Source of the DNA: Margaritifera margaritifera
Lineage: Eukaryota > Mollusca > Bivalvia > Unionida > Margaritiferidae
DNA: 64,000 bases
Direction: 5' to 3'
Assembly (NCBI GenBank): GCA_029931535.1
Contig: JAQPZY010001548.1
Span: forward strand, 1,800,001 to 1,864,000
A program made the position numbers and the translations under genes. Each line of letters begins with the position of its first letter. Position 1 is the stretch's first letter. The notes under the pieces are model-generated. The model was given only the letters and a program-made list of their open reading frames with translations. It was not told the origin of the DNA and did no database searches. This document shows positions 32,773 to 43,574 of this stretch, piece by piece.

Positions 32773-34844
32773 TTAAGTAAAAGAAATGCAGGGAAAAGGA
32801 AGATCATTTCTACACACACAGATGTCATGTCAATAGACGATTTGCATGATTTTGTCAAATCTTAAAACGGCCCTTTCTAAATCATCAGCCAAATTGGTAA
32901 GTGAAAAAACGACATTTATATTTTTTCTATTTAATTTCCATATATTGTTAGCCTCCACAAAGGAATACGTATACACTCAATTTTGCCCACGTACCGATAG
33001 TTAGGGACCGACTATTTAATGTTCGGATGAAGATCGTTTTTTTCCCCCTTTATCTCAAGATACCTTTTTTTTCCAACAAAATATGATAAATACAGATTTT
33101 TTTACAAATCAGAGCAAGAGTACCTGCTCATCAAGTATGATGTTAGAAAACTCATTACAGTAGTTTACCTAAGGGACATCTGTCCATAAAGTACAACATT
33201 CTTTGTTCCCTTACTCTTCTTTATAGTTAGGTTGCACTGTAAAATTTTCTTATACCTCTGTCTATCCATCCATCCATCCTCCCAAAGTTTTCTCAGGTAG
33301 ATTACAGTAAAAACAGCTGTAGCATAAAGGTGGATAACGGTGGATGTCAAAGAAATTGTGCATGATAATAGGTTAGAAAATTATGCTATAGGTATTTTGT
33401 TCTTTATTCAGAGTACTTGTTAAAATACTAAATGTAGTCATATAATATTTTTCTTACAAAGCACTAAAAATGCATTGATCATAAATAATATCAATTATAT
33501 TGGAAATTCACATGTAGTCAGAGTGTTGGCATTAGGCTTATGAATTGGAAAGTTAAGTATAAAGTAACACTTGCCTATTCCATCCAAAATTGGAAAGTTA
33601 GCAATGACAGCATTTAATAAATTGATTACAGCCAAAAGCAGAAACCTACATGTAAGGATTAATAGATGCACTTAGGTGAACAGATGAGATCTCTGACTGG
33701 CACATTTGGTCTTGTGTGCAGGTTTTAATAACTGTAACATCCATAAAGCAATAAAGAATACAGACCTTTACAAAAATTACACAATTAACTCATCCAGGAA
33801 TAGCAGATAATAAGACAAAAAGACAAAGGTCTCATTCACCCCAGTCATTAGGAATTGTAACTTCACAGGCTAGTGATTTAAAGCAGCACCTGTCATGCTA
33901 CAGTGAAAGCAGGGTGAGAAGATCTCTCATTATGACATTTTTGGCATTGTGCTAGTTTTGACAACAGATAAACAAGCAATACGAACCTCTGAACTCACTA
34001 TGTGCATCCATGACTGCTAATCCTTTAGAGGCAGAATGATATCATCATGGGGATTTTGATGACTATGGCACTACAGTGGCAGTTTGACAAGTACATACAG
34101 TACATCTGGTTTATGAACTTTAGCACACAACTTTACCTTATAAATCTAACCAAATCAGTAAATAGACCCAACTTTTCCCTCATTTTTTCTTTGCATCTTG
34201 GTTTGGAACAATCTGCATACTGTCTGCAAACTCTACTCATCAATCGTGGTTACAAAGGATTAAATAAAGGTCTGTAGCGTTTATATCTGGCTTTATGATA
34301 CAGTTGTTCGTAGCAGTCTTGTTGGTAAATGACAAGTGGTCACTCATAGCAGAGGTCACTTAAATCAGGTTTTAGTCTAATGTTATTTCATACTAATTAG
34401 ACACATTTGTCAATAATTATTTTTTTTAAAAATATGGAACTGGGATGAAAACTGGGATGGAAATTTCTCATACAACTACAGACAATCTTTCATTGTCTAT
34501 AATGTATATCAAACTATATAAACACTGTAGACTCAGATATCTTGTCATATAATGTGTCAAAAGATCAGGGTCTATTGTTTTGTTTTTGCCTTCTTCCAAG
34601 GGAACTGTAGGGGAAAAGTTTCCAAGGGAGAAAACAATAATAGATTTAGTAAATCACAAGATGTCATATAATGTCAGCATGTGGCAAATGAGCCCTCTGA
34701 CACAGGCATAATATCCCATAGTCAAGGGGAAATGCATACTGTCCTAAAATATATCCTTGTAGTTGGTCAACTGCAACTTGAGAATTTATAACATGATGTA
34801 CTAAACTTTTTATTTGCTGACATCAATGGTAGAATAAACATTGT
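32773..34844. other. Long non-coding stretch, probably intron or intergenic
   Basis: No coding motif. A short 'tctgtctatccatccatcca' tract near 33.26 kb resembles the lead-in of the tandem-array families but is not followed by an array. Confidence 0.5.
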
Positions 34845-34915
34845 AAGACCCAGATCTGACACATTATGTGACAGCAGATCCGAATCTACACTGCTTGCAG
34901 TTTGGCACATACTAC
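34845..34915. repeat. Imperfect hairpin related to the 23.93-kb palindrome
   Basis: The arms 'gtaagacccagatctg' and 'cagatccgaatctacac' are separated by acacattatgtgacag, with the same CAGATCTG / CATAATG layout but several mismatches. Confidence 0.65.
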
Positions 34916-34953
34916 ATATGAAGAAATACGTTTAACTTGTATTTTTGTTTCAG

Positions 34954-35043
34954 GGTGAACTCCAGTCTCCATGCCACTGTTGTCAGTGCTTTCTGTGTTT
35001 ACACTATACTGTACGAAAAGGAGCTAAATGAGGAACCAATCTG
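34954..35043 (+). CDS. Internal exon of a TLC-domain membrane protein (TLCD4/TMEM56-like), partial gene
   Basis: This is the only convincing host exon in the window. A strong acceptor (pyrimidine-rich tract ending tttgtttcag) precedes 34954, and gtatat follows 35043. The 90-bp exon encodes RVNSSLHATVVSAFCVYTIL, then YEKELNEEPIW. This matches the first part of the TLC (TRAM-LAG1-CLN8) domain as found in TLCD4/TMEM56: Asn-Ser, a conserved His in the first helix, a hydrophobic membrane segment, then an acidic loop ending in (D/E)P(L/I)W. The exon starts with the last base of a codon and ends two bases into the Trp codon, so the phases are consistent. TLC proteins are multi-pass membrane proteins linked to lipid sensing or synthesis. 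The exact function here is unknown. Flanking exons were not found in the window, so introns are probably long. It could be a pseudogene fragment, but the intact splice sites argue against that. Confidence 0.72.
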
Positions 35044-35143
35044 GTATATATCTCTCACTCTCATGTTTTTTATTTATTGCTTACTATCAGAGAAACTGTA
35101 CAATGTAGCTCAGAGACCAAATACATGTACTCTCTTCTAGTTT

Positions 35144-35283
35144 GAAGAACTACCAATGAGAACCTATTATATATTGTATGAACTACCAAATGAAAACCTA
35201 TTATATATTATATGAACTACCAAATGAGAGCCTATTATATATTGTATGAACTACCAAATGAGACCCTATTATATATTGTATTT
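35144..35283. repeat. 34-36-bp tandem repeat, 4 copies
   Basis: The unit is gaactaccaaatgagaacct plus attatatattgtat. It lies about 100 bp downstream of the TLC-domain exon, in the presumed intron. Confidence 0.88.
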
Positions 35284-35479
35284 ACCCTGCTGTTAGTCAG
35301 TGAAACACATTTACATGTACATTCAGGGGTGTATGGGAAGGGATTGAAAATAACAGATGCACAACTTTTGATATGTATCTATTGCCTAGAGATCTCATTA
35401 ATAAGAATGACTTCTTCCAGAACCTCCACTTTCTAGTTCTGAACTCCCAGTGTTTAAAATTCTATCCACAGTTTTTAGC

Positions 35480-36685
35480 TTATGGTATGGTCCTGTGTCT
35501 GTCTTGCATTGTCCAGCAGAAATTTATGTTTTGAATTTGTTATAAAGCACTTGGCCAATTTCAGCCTAATTTAGCATAGAGCATCCTGGCATTAAAGGTC
35601 TTTTAAGTTTGTACAAGTGATGCTGATCCACCATTACATATGGCCACCATTACCAAAATTTAAAAAAAAAACTTTAAATTACTTCTCGAAAAGTGCCTTA
35701 CATAATTTGACCAAATTTGATAGAACGCATCCTGTCTTGAAGTGCTTTTATGTTGTACATTTAATGCCAATCCACTATCAAATATGGCCACAATTTGCTA
35801 AAAATAGAAAAATATTTGAATGACCTCTCAAAAACCTCATACCAGTGTCTGACTGAATTTTTTACAGAAAGCATCCTGGCATGAAGGACTTTAAAACTTG
35901 TACAAATGATGCTGAGCCACCATCAGATAGGCTGCAGTTGCTAAAAATAGAAATCCTTTCAGTGATTTCTCACAACCTAAAAAACAGAATTTAACCAAAT
36001 TTGACAGAAAACATTACTTTCAAATTTGTATGGTGATGCTGATTCACCATCAAATATTGCAGCCATTACTAAAGACAGAAAAACAATTAAATAACACTTC
36101 TTCTCAAAAACTGGTGAACAAAATTTCACTTTTCTACATCTTTGATGAAATCCACTGCAATAGTTCAGATGCATCAAAACTATCTTAGGCACTAACTTGG
36201 ATGCAACATAAAAATCAGCATACATGTGGGTTGCCATTATATTGCATTTTTTGGAAATAGTTGTATCTGAATGAAATGACTGAAACTGTTAGTGCAAGTG
36301 ACCTTTCCAGAACCAGCCAAATCACAACGGTTTGTTTTGTCATCCTATGCAAAGCCCAACAGGTTGAACTCAATAAACATTTTATTTTCTGTTTAAGCTA
36401 TAAGAGTGCTTTCTGTTAATGCGAGTAACATTCTTCTGTGGTTGGCAAAATCAGACAAAGTTTTAATGATTTTCTATGGTTGGCAAAATCAGACAAAGTT
36501 TTAATAATTTTCTTTTGGACTATAATAGGATGCAATAACAGCTCATTAATACCTGGAAAAAATTTCTATCAAAGACATCCTTCTGATCCAGAATTCCCGT
36601 TCATTGCACTTGCATTTGGCTATAAGGCAGATATCAGCCAAATCAATGATCTAAGGTCCATTTGGGCCTCTTGTTAGTATACTAG
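35480..36685 (+). repeat. Tandem-array family 1 (about 145-bp units), pearl/Helentron-like, with hairpin terminus
   Basis: About five units with 'gcatcctggcatgaagg' near 35581, 35728 and 35870 (spacing 147 and 142), each with '(a)ccaaatttgacagaaa', 'tgatgctgatccaccatca' and 'aatatggccaccattac'. The terminal segment 'tgcatttggctataaggcag' ... AGGTCC-attt-GGGCCT (36654-36669), then cttgtta, matches the end of the array at 51.2 kb. Confidence 0.85.
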
Positions 36686-37990
36686 ACTTCCAAATTTTAT
36701 AGAAATATGTGGCCCTAAACTTTGTTTTAAAAAATTCTAAAGAAAGCTTCAGTGTTACCATTACTTTTCCCTCTACCTGGACTGAAAATGCAGCCCCATC
36801 ACATCCTCACAAATGTGGTGAAAAATCAATTATAGCTATTAACCAAAGTTAATGTAACAGCTGAATAAGTTTTCTCATAAACAGCAGCTTTATGGATTTT
36901 ACTATTGAACCATAGCTTGTTTATAGATCTTGATATAAAGTTAAGATTTATCGCATGGGTGCATGGTACACTGTCTTATGTTTTGGCATTTTATATGGAC
37001 CTGGTCAGAAACTTAATGGAGGTGAAATGTTGGGGTTCAAGAGTTTTATGCTGCATCTTTGCCATGGGATGTTCATGTAGTAGATTGAATATGTGTTTGC
37101 TTTCTTGAATTTTCTTCTAGAAAGAGGTCATTAATATGTCTATATACAATATTCCAGTCAAAGCCTTTTTTTCTTTTAACATCTCCTAAGCAGTTCATAC
37201 CCCATTTGAAATGACAAAAGGAGAAAGACTGCGGACAGTGGGTTTATACAACTTTTATTGTACCAAAAATTAAAGATTTGGTAGTTGCTGTTACTTGTTG
37301 TTAAGATTGGTTTTTGTTTTGAGAATGATGTCATACTGAGTGTGCAACTATTTGTGTAAGAAAACTTGCTTTATTTTATTTTATCATGGTATTGTTTCTT
37401 TCTTTCTCCCTCTGCTTTTGTAAGAACAAGGGGACACTGTGTGTAATATATACTGTAATACAGTTTTAGATTTTTATCTGTTGGGGAAGAGCGGGGTGGG
37501 GTCTAGATAAGTAAGAGAAGTGCTGAAACACGCAGTTTTTGTGTTGAATTTAACTGAATAATTAAAATTCTTCCCCAAGTCTAGCTTTGGCTCTTAATGT
37601 TGGAGCTGTCCTAATATCCATGAAAATACATGTTAGTGACTTTGCACAATTTTCCATGAATAAGATAACAATCCTATACATGTTAACATAGCCTTCCTCC
37701 TTTCCCCCCCCCCCCCCCATCCCTCCCTTGCAAGCCCCAAGAATGCTGGATTTACAGCTGGGCAAACTCAAGCAAGTTTGGTTAGGAGTAATGCTCATAA
37801 GTTGTGTAGTATGGTATGTTTGGTTCACATAGTTGCCTGTAATGTAAGTAAAGTCCTTATAATGTCACAGCTTAAACAGCTTAATTATTAAATTATTATT
37901 TGATTTTTCTGATGGGGGGGGGGTCATGATGATAAGTTTCTGACTCTGGGGTTGGGGGGAGGGGTTGGGGTTGCAATGTTGAGAAGTTAT
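36686..37990. other. Non-coding, no gene recognised; homopolymer C and G runs
   Basis: It contains a C-run near 37704-37718 and a G-run near 37914-37923. The 67-codon frame at 36905-37108 is hydrophobic but has no motif or splice context. Confidence 0.5.
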
Positions 37991-38439
37991 TATCATCATA
38001 CATGTTACAGAACCAGGATTTCAAACCAGTAGTTTTACAAATTTTGATCAGTAGATTGGCCTCTAAACCAGTAGATTTTTTATCGGCATACATTTTACGT
38101 TTCAGGGGGATGGAAAACAAAACAATTGGGGTTTTTTTGTGCCATAATATGTATTCTCTTCATACTATAATAAAATAGCAAGTCTGAACATGAATCAGAT
38201 TTAGATTTTGATGGAATATGTTACAATAATAATTAATACGAGTCAGTATACATTCAAATAATGACAAATAAAAAGTTGTTTATCTGACAGTTCACTGCAA
38301 AAGAATTTTCTTTTATAAAATCCAATAGCATTTTTAGTTTCATTCACAAGATCACTGTCAAGTGACCACTAATGACATTCTTTGTGATTATTAAACTCCA
38401 CACCTTACAGGCTCTCAATAGTTCTCTGGTCCAGATTTC

Positions 38440-38729
38440 CCCTTGAATCACTTTCTATTTTGCGAAGAATTTAGATGTCCTCTCTGTATCAGCATTAAAA
38501 TGTTGTAATGACAGGACAAGCACATTCAGCCTGCAAAGAAGTTCTAACTTCAGTTTTCCTGCTGCTGATTTTGTAAGGTTGCTGACTACTCTCCAATACT
38601 CCTCCAAGCTATGTTCACCCCGAGGAGGAAGTTCCTGACTTGGATTTGGGATGTATTCCTGAGCCTCATCCTCAAGGGTTTCTTTCTCTTTATGGCTCAG
38701 ATCCAAAAATCTGTTGGCAAGTTTCACCA
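38440..38729 (-). pseudogene. hAT transposase C-terminal (hATC dimerisation) exon
   Basis: A good 3' splice site (tttttatttacag, complement of 38730-38742) opens the exon. The frame to 38455 contains HSLEEYWRVVSNL, LKLELLCRLNVLVLSLQHFN and ADTERTSKFFAK. This is the hATC pattern: 'YW..' then 'L..L...VLSLPHSNADTER.FS'. A +1 shift then continues as KIESDSRGNLDQRTIESL, the usual follow-on segment. The domain mediates hAT transposase dimerisation. The catalytic DDE core is missing between this exon and the N-terminal piece, so the element is non-autonomous. The conserved PHSN reads QHFN. Confidence 0.82.
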
Positions 38730-38971
38730 CTGTAAATAAAAAATAAAATAAAGATTGATTTAGACTTGAAAATTAAAACAAAAAAATACATGACGTATTT
38801 ATGCTTTTATGAATAATTTATCCAAACTTTAAAATTAATTATCTTGTAATATATTTTTAACTGTTTAACTGACATATTTTATCTAGGGCTTGAACTTAAT
38901 TTATGTGCATGAAAACTTCAAATAGTTTATGAAATACAAAAGATGCATACCTTTGAAACACACAATGCAAA

Positions 38972-39091
38972 TTAAGGCCAATGGCTACTCTCGTGCACAC
39001 ACTTAAACTCTGATATCCAAGCATTGTTGAACTTGTAATATTTCTTAGCTGGTGGTTTCTTAGCATTGGGAGAAAGCACACGTTTTGGCAT
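38972..39091 (-). pseudogene. hAT/ZMYM-type transposase N-terminal exon
   Basis: A 39-codon piece begins MPKRVLSPNAKKPPAKKYYK, then FNNAWISEFKCVHESSH, and is cut by a stop at 38972-38974. The following residues in frame (FALCVSK...CIFCIS) look like the start of a BED/TTF-type zinc finger (ALC..C...F.ISHGG). This layout matches the start of the repetitive ZNF862/ZMYM-like hAT proteins of aquatic animals. The equivalent ATG in copy 2 is at 62141-62143 (minus strand). Confidence 0.72.
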
Positions 39092-39709
39092 TTTGACATG
39101 AATTGAACAAAAAATGTAAGAGTTGCCCTCTTAAAACATCTTGAACAATACAATAATAATTAAACAAGACAAAAATCAAAATACTTACTCCACTGTCTCT
39201 GCCGAAATAATTTTTTATTGTCGGTCTCTTCATTTTATCTTCCCACCACTAAGGGTCGGCCGATTTTCATCATAGGCTCAAAAGATATCATGGACCACCT
39301 TTTATCCATTTATTACTTATAACACCTAAAAAAAAACCCATCCTGCATTTGGCCTTAAACTCCTCAAATTCCAACAATAAGGTAATCAGTTAGCAGCTTG
39401 CTGTGTACACATGTCAGCTGTTCTTTAACAATTCTAATCCTATTGCACTCATCATTGCACTGGTCATTGTACTGGTGGAACATTTCCGGTCCCCAGTAGA
39501 CTGGTTCTGGCTAGTTTCTATAATGTGTTGATGAAATGCGTAAAAATACTGGGTTTTTTTTGTTTTTTTTATAATTTTATTGATATTTTTTTTAATTCTT
39601 GTAATTTTCAAAAGTGGTAGATTTGAACTACTAAACAGTATGTGCGGTAGACAGCCTTTAAAATGGTATTTTTTGGCCTACCGCCGGTAGAATCACATGT
39701 ATGTATCAT

Positions 39710-40359
39710 GATTGTCCCATATTAATCATTGGACAATCATGATAATAACTTCTCAACTGAAAACAATGACAAATTTCCTCAAACTTCTATGTAGAAAAGT
39801 TTTTCCAATTAGAAGCCAAGCCCCCACCCCCTTTATTTTTTAAAAAACTTTTAAAACACAACATATTATCATGCAGTTAGGGGGGTTGTCATAGAAGAAA
39901 TACTGTATTGTCTAAACAGTCTACATATATGAAGAAGGAGTTAGATTTTCTGAACTCATTGATGAACATGAAGATTGGACGATCTGTGAAAATCTGCAGG
40001 AGAGACGTATTTTGACAATATGATAACATCGAGATCCCATACATTTTTGTTCCCTATTTTGTTTGTAAAACTGATAGATAACAAGTAAGGTTAAGATTTA
40101 CATTTTAAAAAATCCTGCTCTGTAAACATGTCATTTAAGGTGAAATTAACATGAAAAGATATTGGATTTTAATATAGAATAATAGTTCAAATGAGGTATT
40201 TCAGTAATGTGTTTAAAGAGTTCATGGGCAGAAAATGAAGAGGTTAGGGATGGGGGTGGGGTTAACTGGTTAGGATAGAGGTGAGGAACATCACTTTACT
40301 TCTGCCTTGCTGGCACAGTTTATTGTATGGTACCTGTATTTACTTGTGTATTGTACACT
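39710..40359. other. Non-coding, no feature recognised
   Basis: AT-rich, with no coding or repeat signal. Confidence 0.5.
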
Positions 40360-40970
40360 CAGTTGCTAAACAGTGTAGACACAGATTGTCCAGTGCATAC
40401 TGTGCTATTAGATTAAGATGTATGCTATTCATTCTGTAAGCAAACAGTGTAGATACATATTTCCGGTGCATACTGTGCTATTAGATTGAGATGTATGCTG
40501 TTCATTCTGTAAGCAAACAGTGTAGACACAGATTGTCCAGTGCATAATGTGCTATTAGATTGAGATGTATTATATTCATTCTGCAAGCAAACAATATACA
40601 CACAAATCTGCAGATAATGTGTTAGCATATTGAGATGTATGCTGTTCATTCTGCAAGCAAACAATATACACACAAATCTGCAGATAATGTGTTAACATAT
40701 TGAGATGTATGCTGTTCATTCTGCAAGCAAACAATATACACACAAATCTGCAGATAATGTGTTAGCATATTGAGATGTATGCTGTTCATTCTGTAGCATA
40801 AAGAGTAGACACCGATCCACAGATAATGTGTTAGCAGATTGACATGTTTGCTGTTATCTACAGATAATGTGCTAGCAGATTGACATGTTTGCTGTTATCT
40901 ACAGATAATATGTTAGCAGATTGACATGTTTGCTGTTCATTCTGCAAACAAACATTGTAGATCTCAATCT
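40360..40970. repeat. Tandem array of 70-73-bp units, grading to about 41-bp units
   Basis: About six units of 'attgagatgtatgctgttca', 'ttctg(t/c)aagcaaacag', 'tagacacagatt..ccag', 'tgcata(a/c)tgtgctatt', then shorter units 'agcagattgacatgtttgct' with 'gttatctacagataatgtg' (40.83-40.93 kb). The 'cagatt...gcataatgtg' motif is related to the 23.93-kb palindrome. Confidence 0.88.
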
Positions 40971-40987
40971 GTTTGTGCATTATTTGT

Positions 40988-41076
40988 ATAGGTCATTGAA
41001 TTTGTACTAACAAAATATTTGTGTGGATGAAAACAGTGAGTGCACACAATTATTTTTCACAAATTCAATAACCTAT
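40988..41076. repeat. Two-stage foldback (hairpin), 89 bp
   Basis: The outer arms 40988-41005 and 41059-41076 pair at 17 of 18 positions (ataggtcattgaatttgt). The inner arms 'aaaatatttgtgtg' (about 41012-41025) and 'cacacaattatttt' (about 41043-41056) pair at 13 of 14. The loop is about 17 nt. This could be a small foldback MITE. Confidence 0.82.
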
Positions 41077-41229
41077 TTATGATTAACTTTAAACCATTAA
41101 GAGACATACAACTGTTACAACAAATTTAAAAGACCCATCCCAATCTTAAAAGTTTAGTAAATGAATCCATTCATGCTTACTTTGCTATGACATCGCATAA
41201 TATCGATCACTGATATGTTGTGTTGCTGG

Positions 41230-41640
41230 TGAAGTTTTCACAGTGGCAGAAATACTAGGACTCATTCTCTTTTTGCTGATGAAGCATCTAATTGGACAAA
41301 TTTTTTGAAAGTAATCAAGCATTATCATCTGAACTTATTCTTTTGCTTTCAAGTAGTGGTTATAAAGATTTTTGTTTAAAATCAACTCTAGATTGTACAA
41401 AATGTGTCTCAGTTCTTTCAAGTAGCATCTCTGATTTTTGTGATTTCATTTTCTGGTCAGCAAACTTGAAACTGAGATGATAGCTCAGTTAATGACCAGA
41501 ATTCTCTCTGCTATTTGCAGTGGCTGCTATACTGCCAACACTAGTATCGCATTGAAAAGTTCTTTTAAAATTTCAAAAATTGCAATTTCGCTTACCCTGC
41601 CATCAGTATCCCAGGATGCCATGTTCTCCATAAACAGAAA
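41230..41640 (-). pseudogene. Decayed reading frame of unknown origin, or a first exon
   Basis: On the minus strand one frame runs from MENMASWDTDGRVSEIAIFE (near 41.62 kb) through KELFNAILVLAV, QPLQIAERILVIN, AIISVSSLLTRK and YLKELRHILYNLELILNK, with about four scattered stops. Evenly spread stops in an otherwise continuous, helix-rich frame suggest a decayed ORF, perhaps a retroelement ORF1-like protein. Alternatively the first 12 codons end at a good donor (gg|gtaagc, near 41589), which would make this a host first exon. The sequence does not decide between these. Confidence 0.35.
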
Positions 41641-42530
41641 TAGCCATACATCACATGGTTGACAACAATAAGTGCAAAAGTTCAGCTACAATCCGACCTT
41701 ATCTGCGTTTGAAACGAGAAAATATTGAATCGTTTAGTAATGCAAAATGGATGGGAATTGGTTTCAGGTTTGTAAGATGGTCGATCAGAGCCTGTGTTGT
41801 ATGCATATTATACACGGGTATTTACATTATTAGCAAGTCTTCTAAACAGCAGATTTAACATACTCTGCATATGATGATGCACAACATTATGGTAGCAAAT
41901 CAGTAATATCATTTATTTTTACCAGAACGCATTTCACAATATCTGCTGCTTAACAGACAGTTTTTGCCATCACATTACAAGTAATTATACCTGTCCAAAT
42001 GTGACCATCTATAGTATGGGCCCGTTCGATTCTGAATCATACACCACCTTCGGTCTTCGAAAGTATTTACCTGGGCCAGTTACTATCTAGCTGAGGATTA
42101 TTTAATCTCTATATACCTTACAAAATTTCAAACCAAACCTTGATCCGTCTACGCATACTTTTTTAATTTGGAAAAATAAAGTTGTTAACGACGAGTGCAA
42201 TGATAAAGAAAATGCTATTTATAGTACAAGCACTGCCTAATACACGTCATAAGGTGCATGGTTGCGACGCGGATATTCGCATTCATAAAACTAAAACACG
42301 GTACATTTAAACTGTATAAAACATGCACAATACAATCCATTATAATCAGTAAAATTAAAATAACGGCTACGAAACTACAGTGAAACAAATTATCTGAATG
42401 ATAAAAATGTAATGTAAGTAAAATATAGACTTTATCATTTTTTTGTTAATTATATGCCACACATTCCAAAATAATGAAATCATGAATAAAAATAGCATTA
42501 TAATATTCTTCTAAAAATCATAATAAAGTA
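41641..42530. other. Non-coding stretch with locally raised CpG
   Basis: CpGs cluster near 42020-42060, 42187-42200 and 42240-42305 (tgcgacgcggatattcgcat), unlike the CpG-poor surroundings. This would fit a promoter for a minus-strand gene starting near 41.62 kb or a young insertion. No TATA box or terminal repeats could be confirmed. Confidence 0.35.
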
Positions 42531-42534
42531 CATT

Positions 42535-43072
42535 TATTTGGGCCTTAATGAAAATGGTGCACATCTGAAGTTCAATATGGGCTCCACAGCAGCCATCAGG
42601 AAAATGTTATGGCAACTCCTCCTGAACAGAAAGTTATATCGACATGTTGTTTTCACCAGAAGACTTCTTATGATGTCTATTTGGTCCTAATAAAAATGAT
42701 TCCCCATGGACATCCAGTATGGCTGCTGTTGCCTGGTCCTAAATGAAAATGGTGCCAATCTTACGTCAAATATGGCCACCATGGCAGCCATCTTGAAAAT
42801 CGTGTTATCCTTTCTCTCCTGATCGAAAAGTCCTGTCGGAATGGGGTTTTCACCAGAAGTCTACTTATGATGTTTAGTTGCCCATAAAGAAAATGATGCT
42901 CTCTGACATCCAATATGGCCAGCAGAAAGTTTTGAAAATCTTGTTATCCCTCAATAATATCAGATGGTTTCAACTCTCAGCAGTTACAAAGAAAAAATGA
43001 TCTTATCTTGGATTCTTGGAAATTCTATTTGAATGGTAGAGTGTCAGTTCTTTTGAGGGATTTTTTTTTCGT
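42535..43072 (+). repeat. Tandem-array family 2 with degenerate hairpin terminus
   Basis: Three to four units, then the terminal segment 'ttcaactctcagcagttaca', 'aaaatgatcttatcttgga', and a hairpin agttctt-ttg-agggatt (43045-43061) that still pairs through G-T wobbles, followed by a T-run. Confidence 0.82.
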
Positions 43073-43574
43073 AAGTGGATGGCCATATCCAGCATGCATG
43101 CTGCTGGATTTCAGTAGTTTTCAAGCAATAACCCTTGATAATAGGATATTCCTATTCTGGTTCATCTGTGGATTCTGTAATTAACTTGTATAATCATGAT
43201 TTTTAAGCTAAAAGAATACAAAGGCCTTCAAGATAAAGGTATATGTACATATATTTAAATTTGGATCTCCATTTAATTTTTCCTTTATTTTACTTCTTAT
43301 TGATTGTAATCAACCATTTTTATTCTCTGATGCATGTGGGTTTTATTTTTTTCACCACATATACTCTTGCATTTTTGATATATGCATTCCAGTTGTCCTA
43401 GTTACTGATACTTTAATAAAGCATCTTTTCATGTACAATATACTTTCTTTTTTTTTGCATAATTCTCTGTCATCTGCCAAATTCAGTGTGGGATTTAATC
43501 ATTTGATATACTTTATTTCACAGTGTCCTGTTGGAATGGCACATGGTGTGTTTATTTTAGAAATGATTAACGCT

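Larger units (their letters stand above)
37997..39703 (-). mobile_element. hAT-like DNA transposon copy 1, 1,707 bp, exact 6-bp target-site duplication
   Basis: The ends are inverted repeats catacatg(t/...) (37997-38004 and complement of 39696-39703). They are flanked by TATCAT on both sides (37991-37996 and 39704-39709). Subterminal copies of a 'cagtagat.ggcct.taaa' motif occur near both ends (38049-38070 and 39641-39665), and a small inverted repeat ctaccg-c-cggtag lies at 39679-39691. It carries pieces of the N-terminus and the hATC domain of a transposase on the minus strand. The second copy (61428-62756) shares the same ends. A 6-bp duplication is unusual for hAT (normally 8) but is seen at both copies. 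Confidence 0.85.

Noticed and set aside
36905..37108. Hydrophobic frame (RFIAWVHGTLSYVLAFY) considered as a further TLC-domain exon
   Set aside because: No acceptor precedes it, and it does not match the segment expected after the 34.95-kb exon.
39541..39600. T- and A-rich tract considered as a retroelement poly(A) tail
   Set aside because: It lies within the hAT element and is not at any element boundary.
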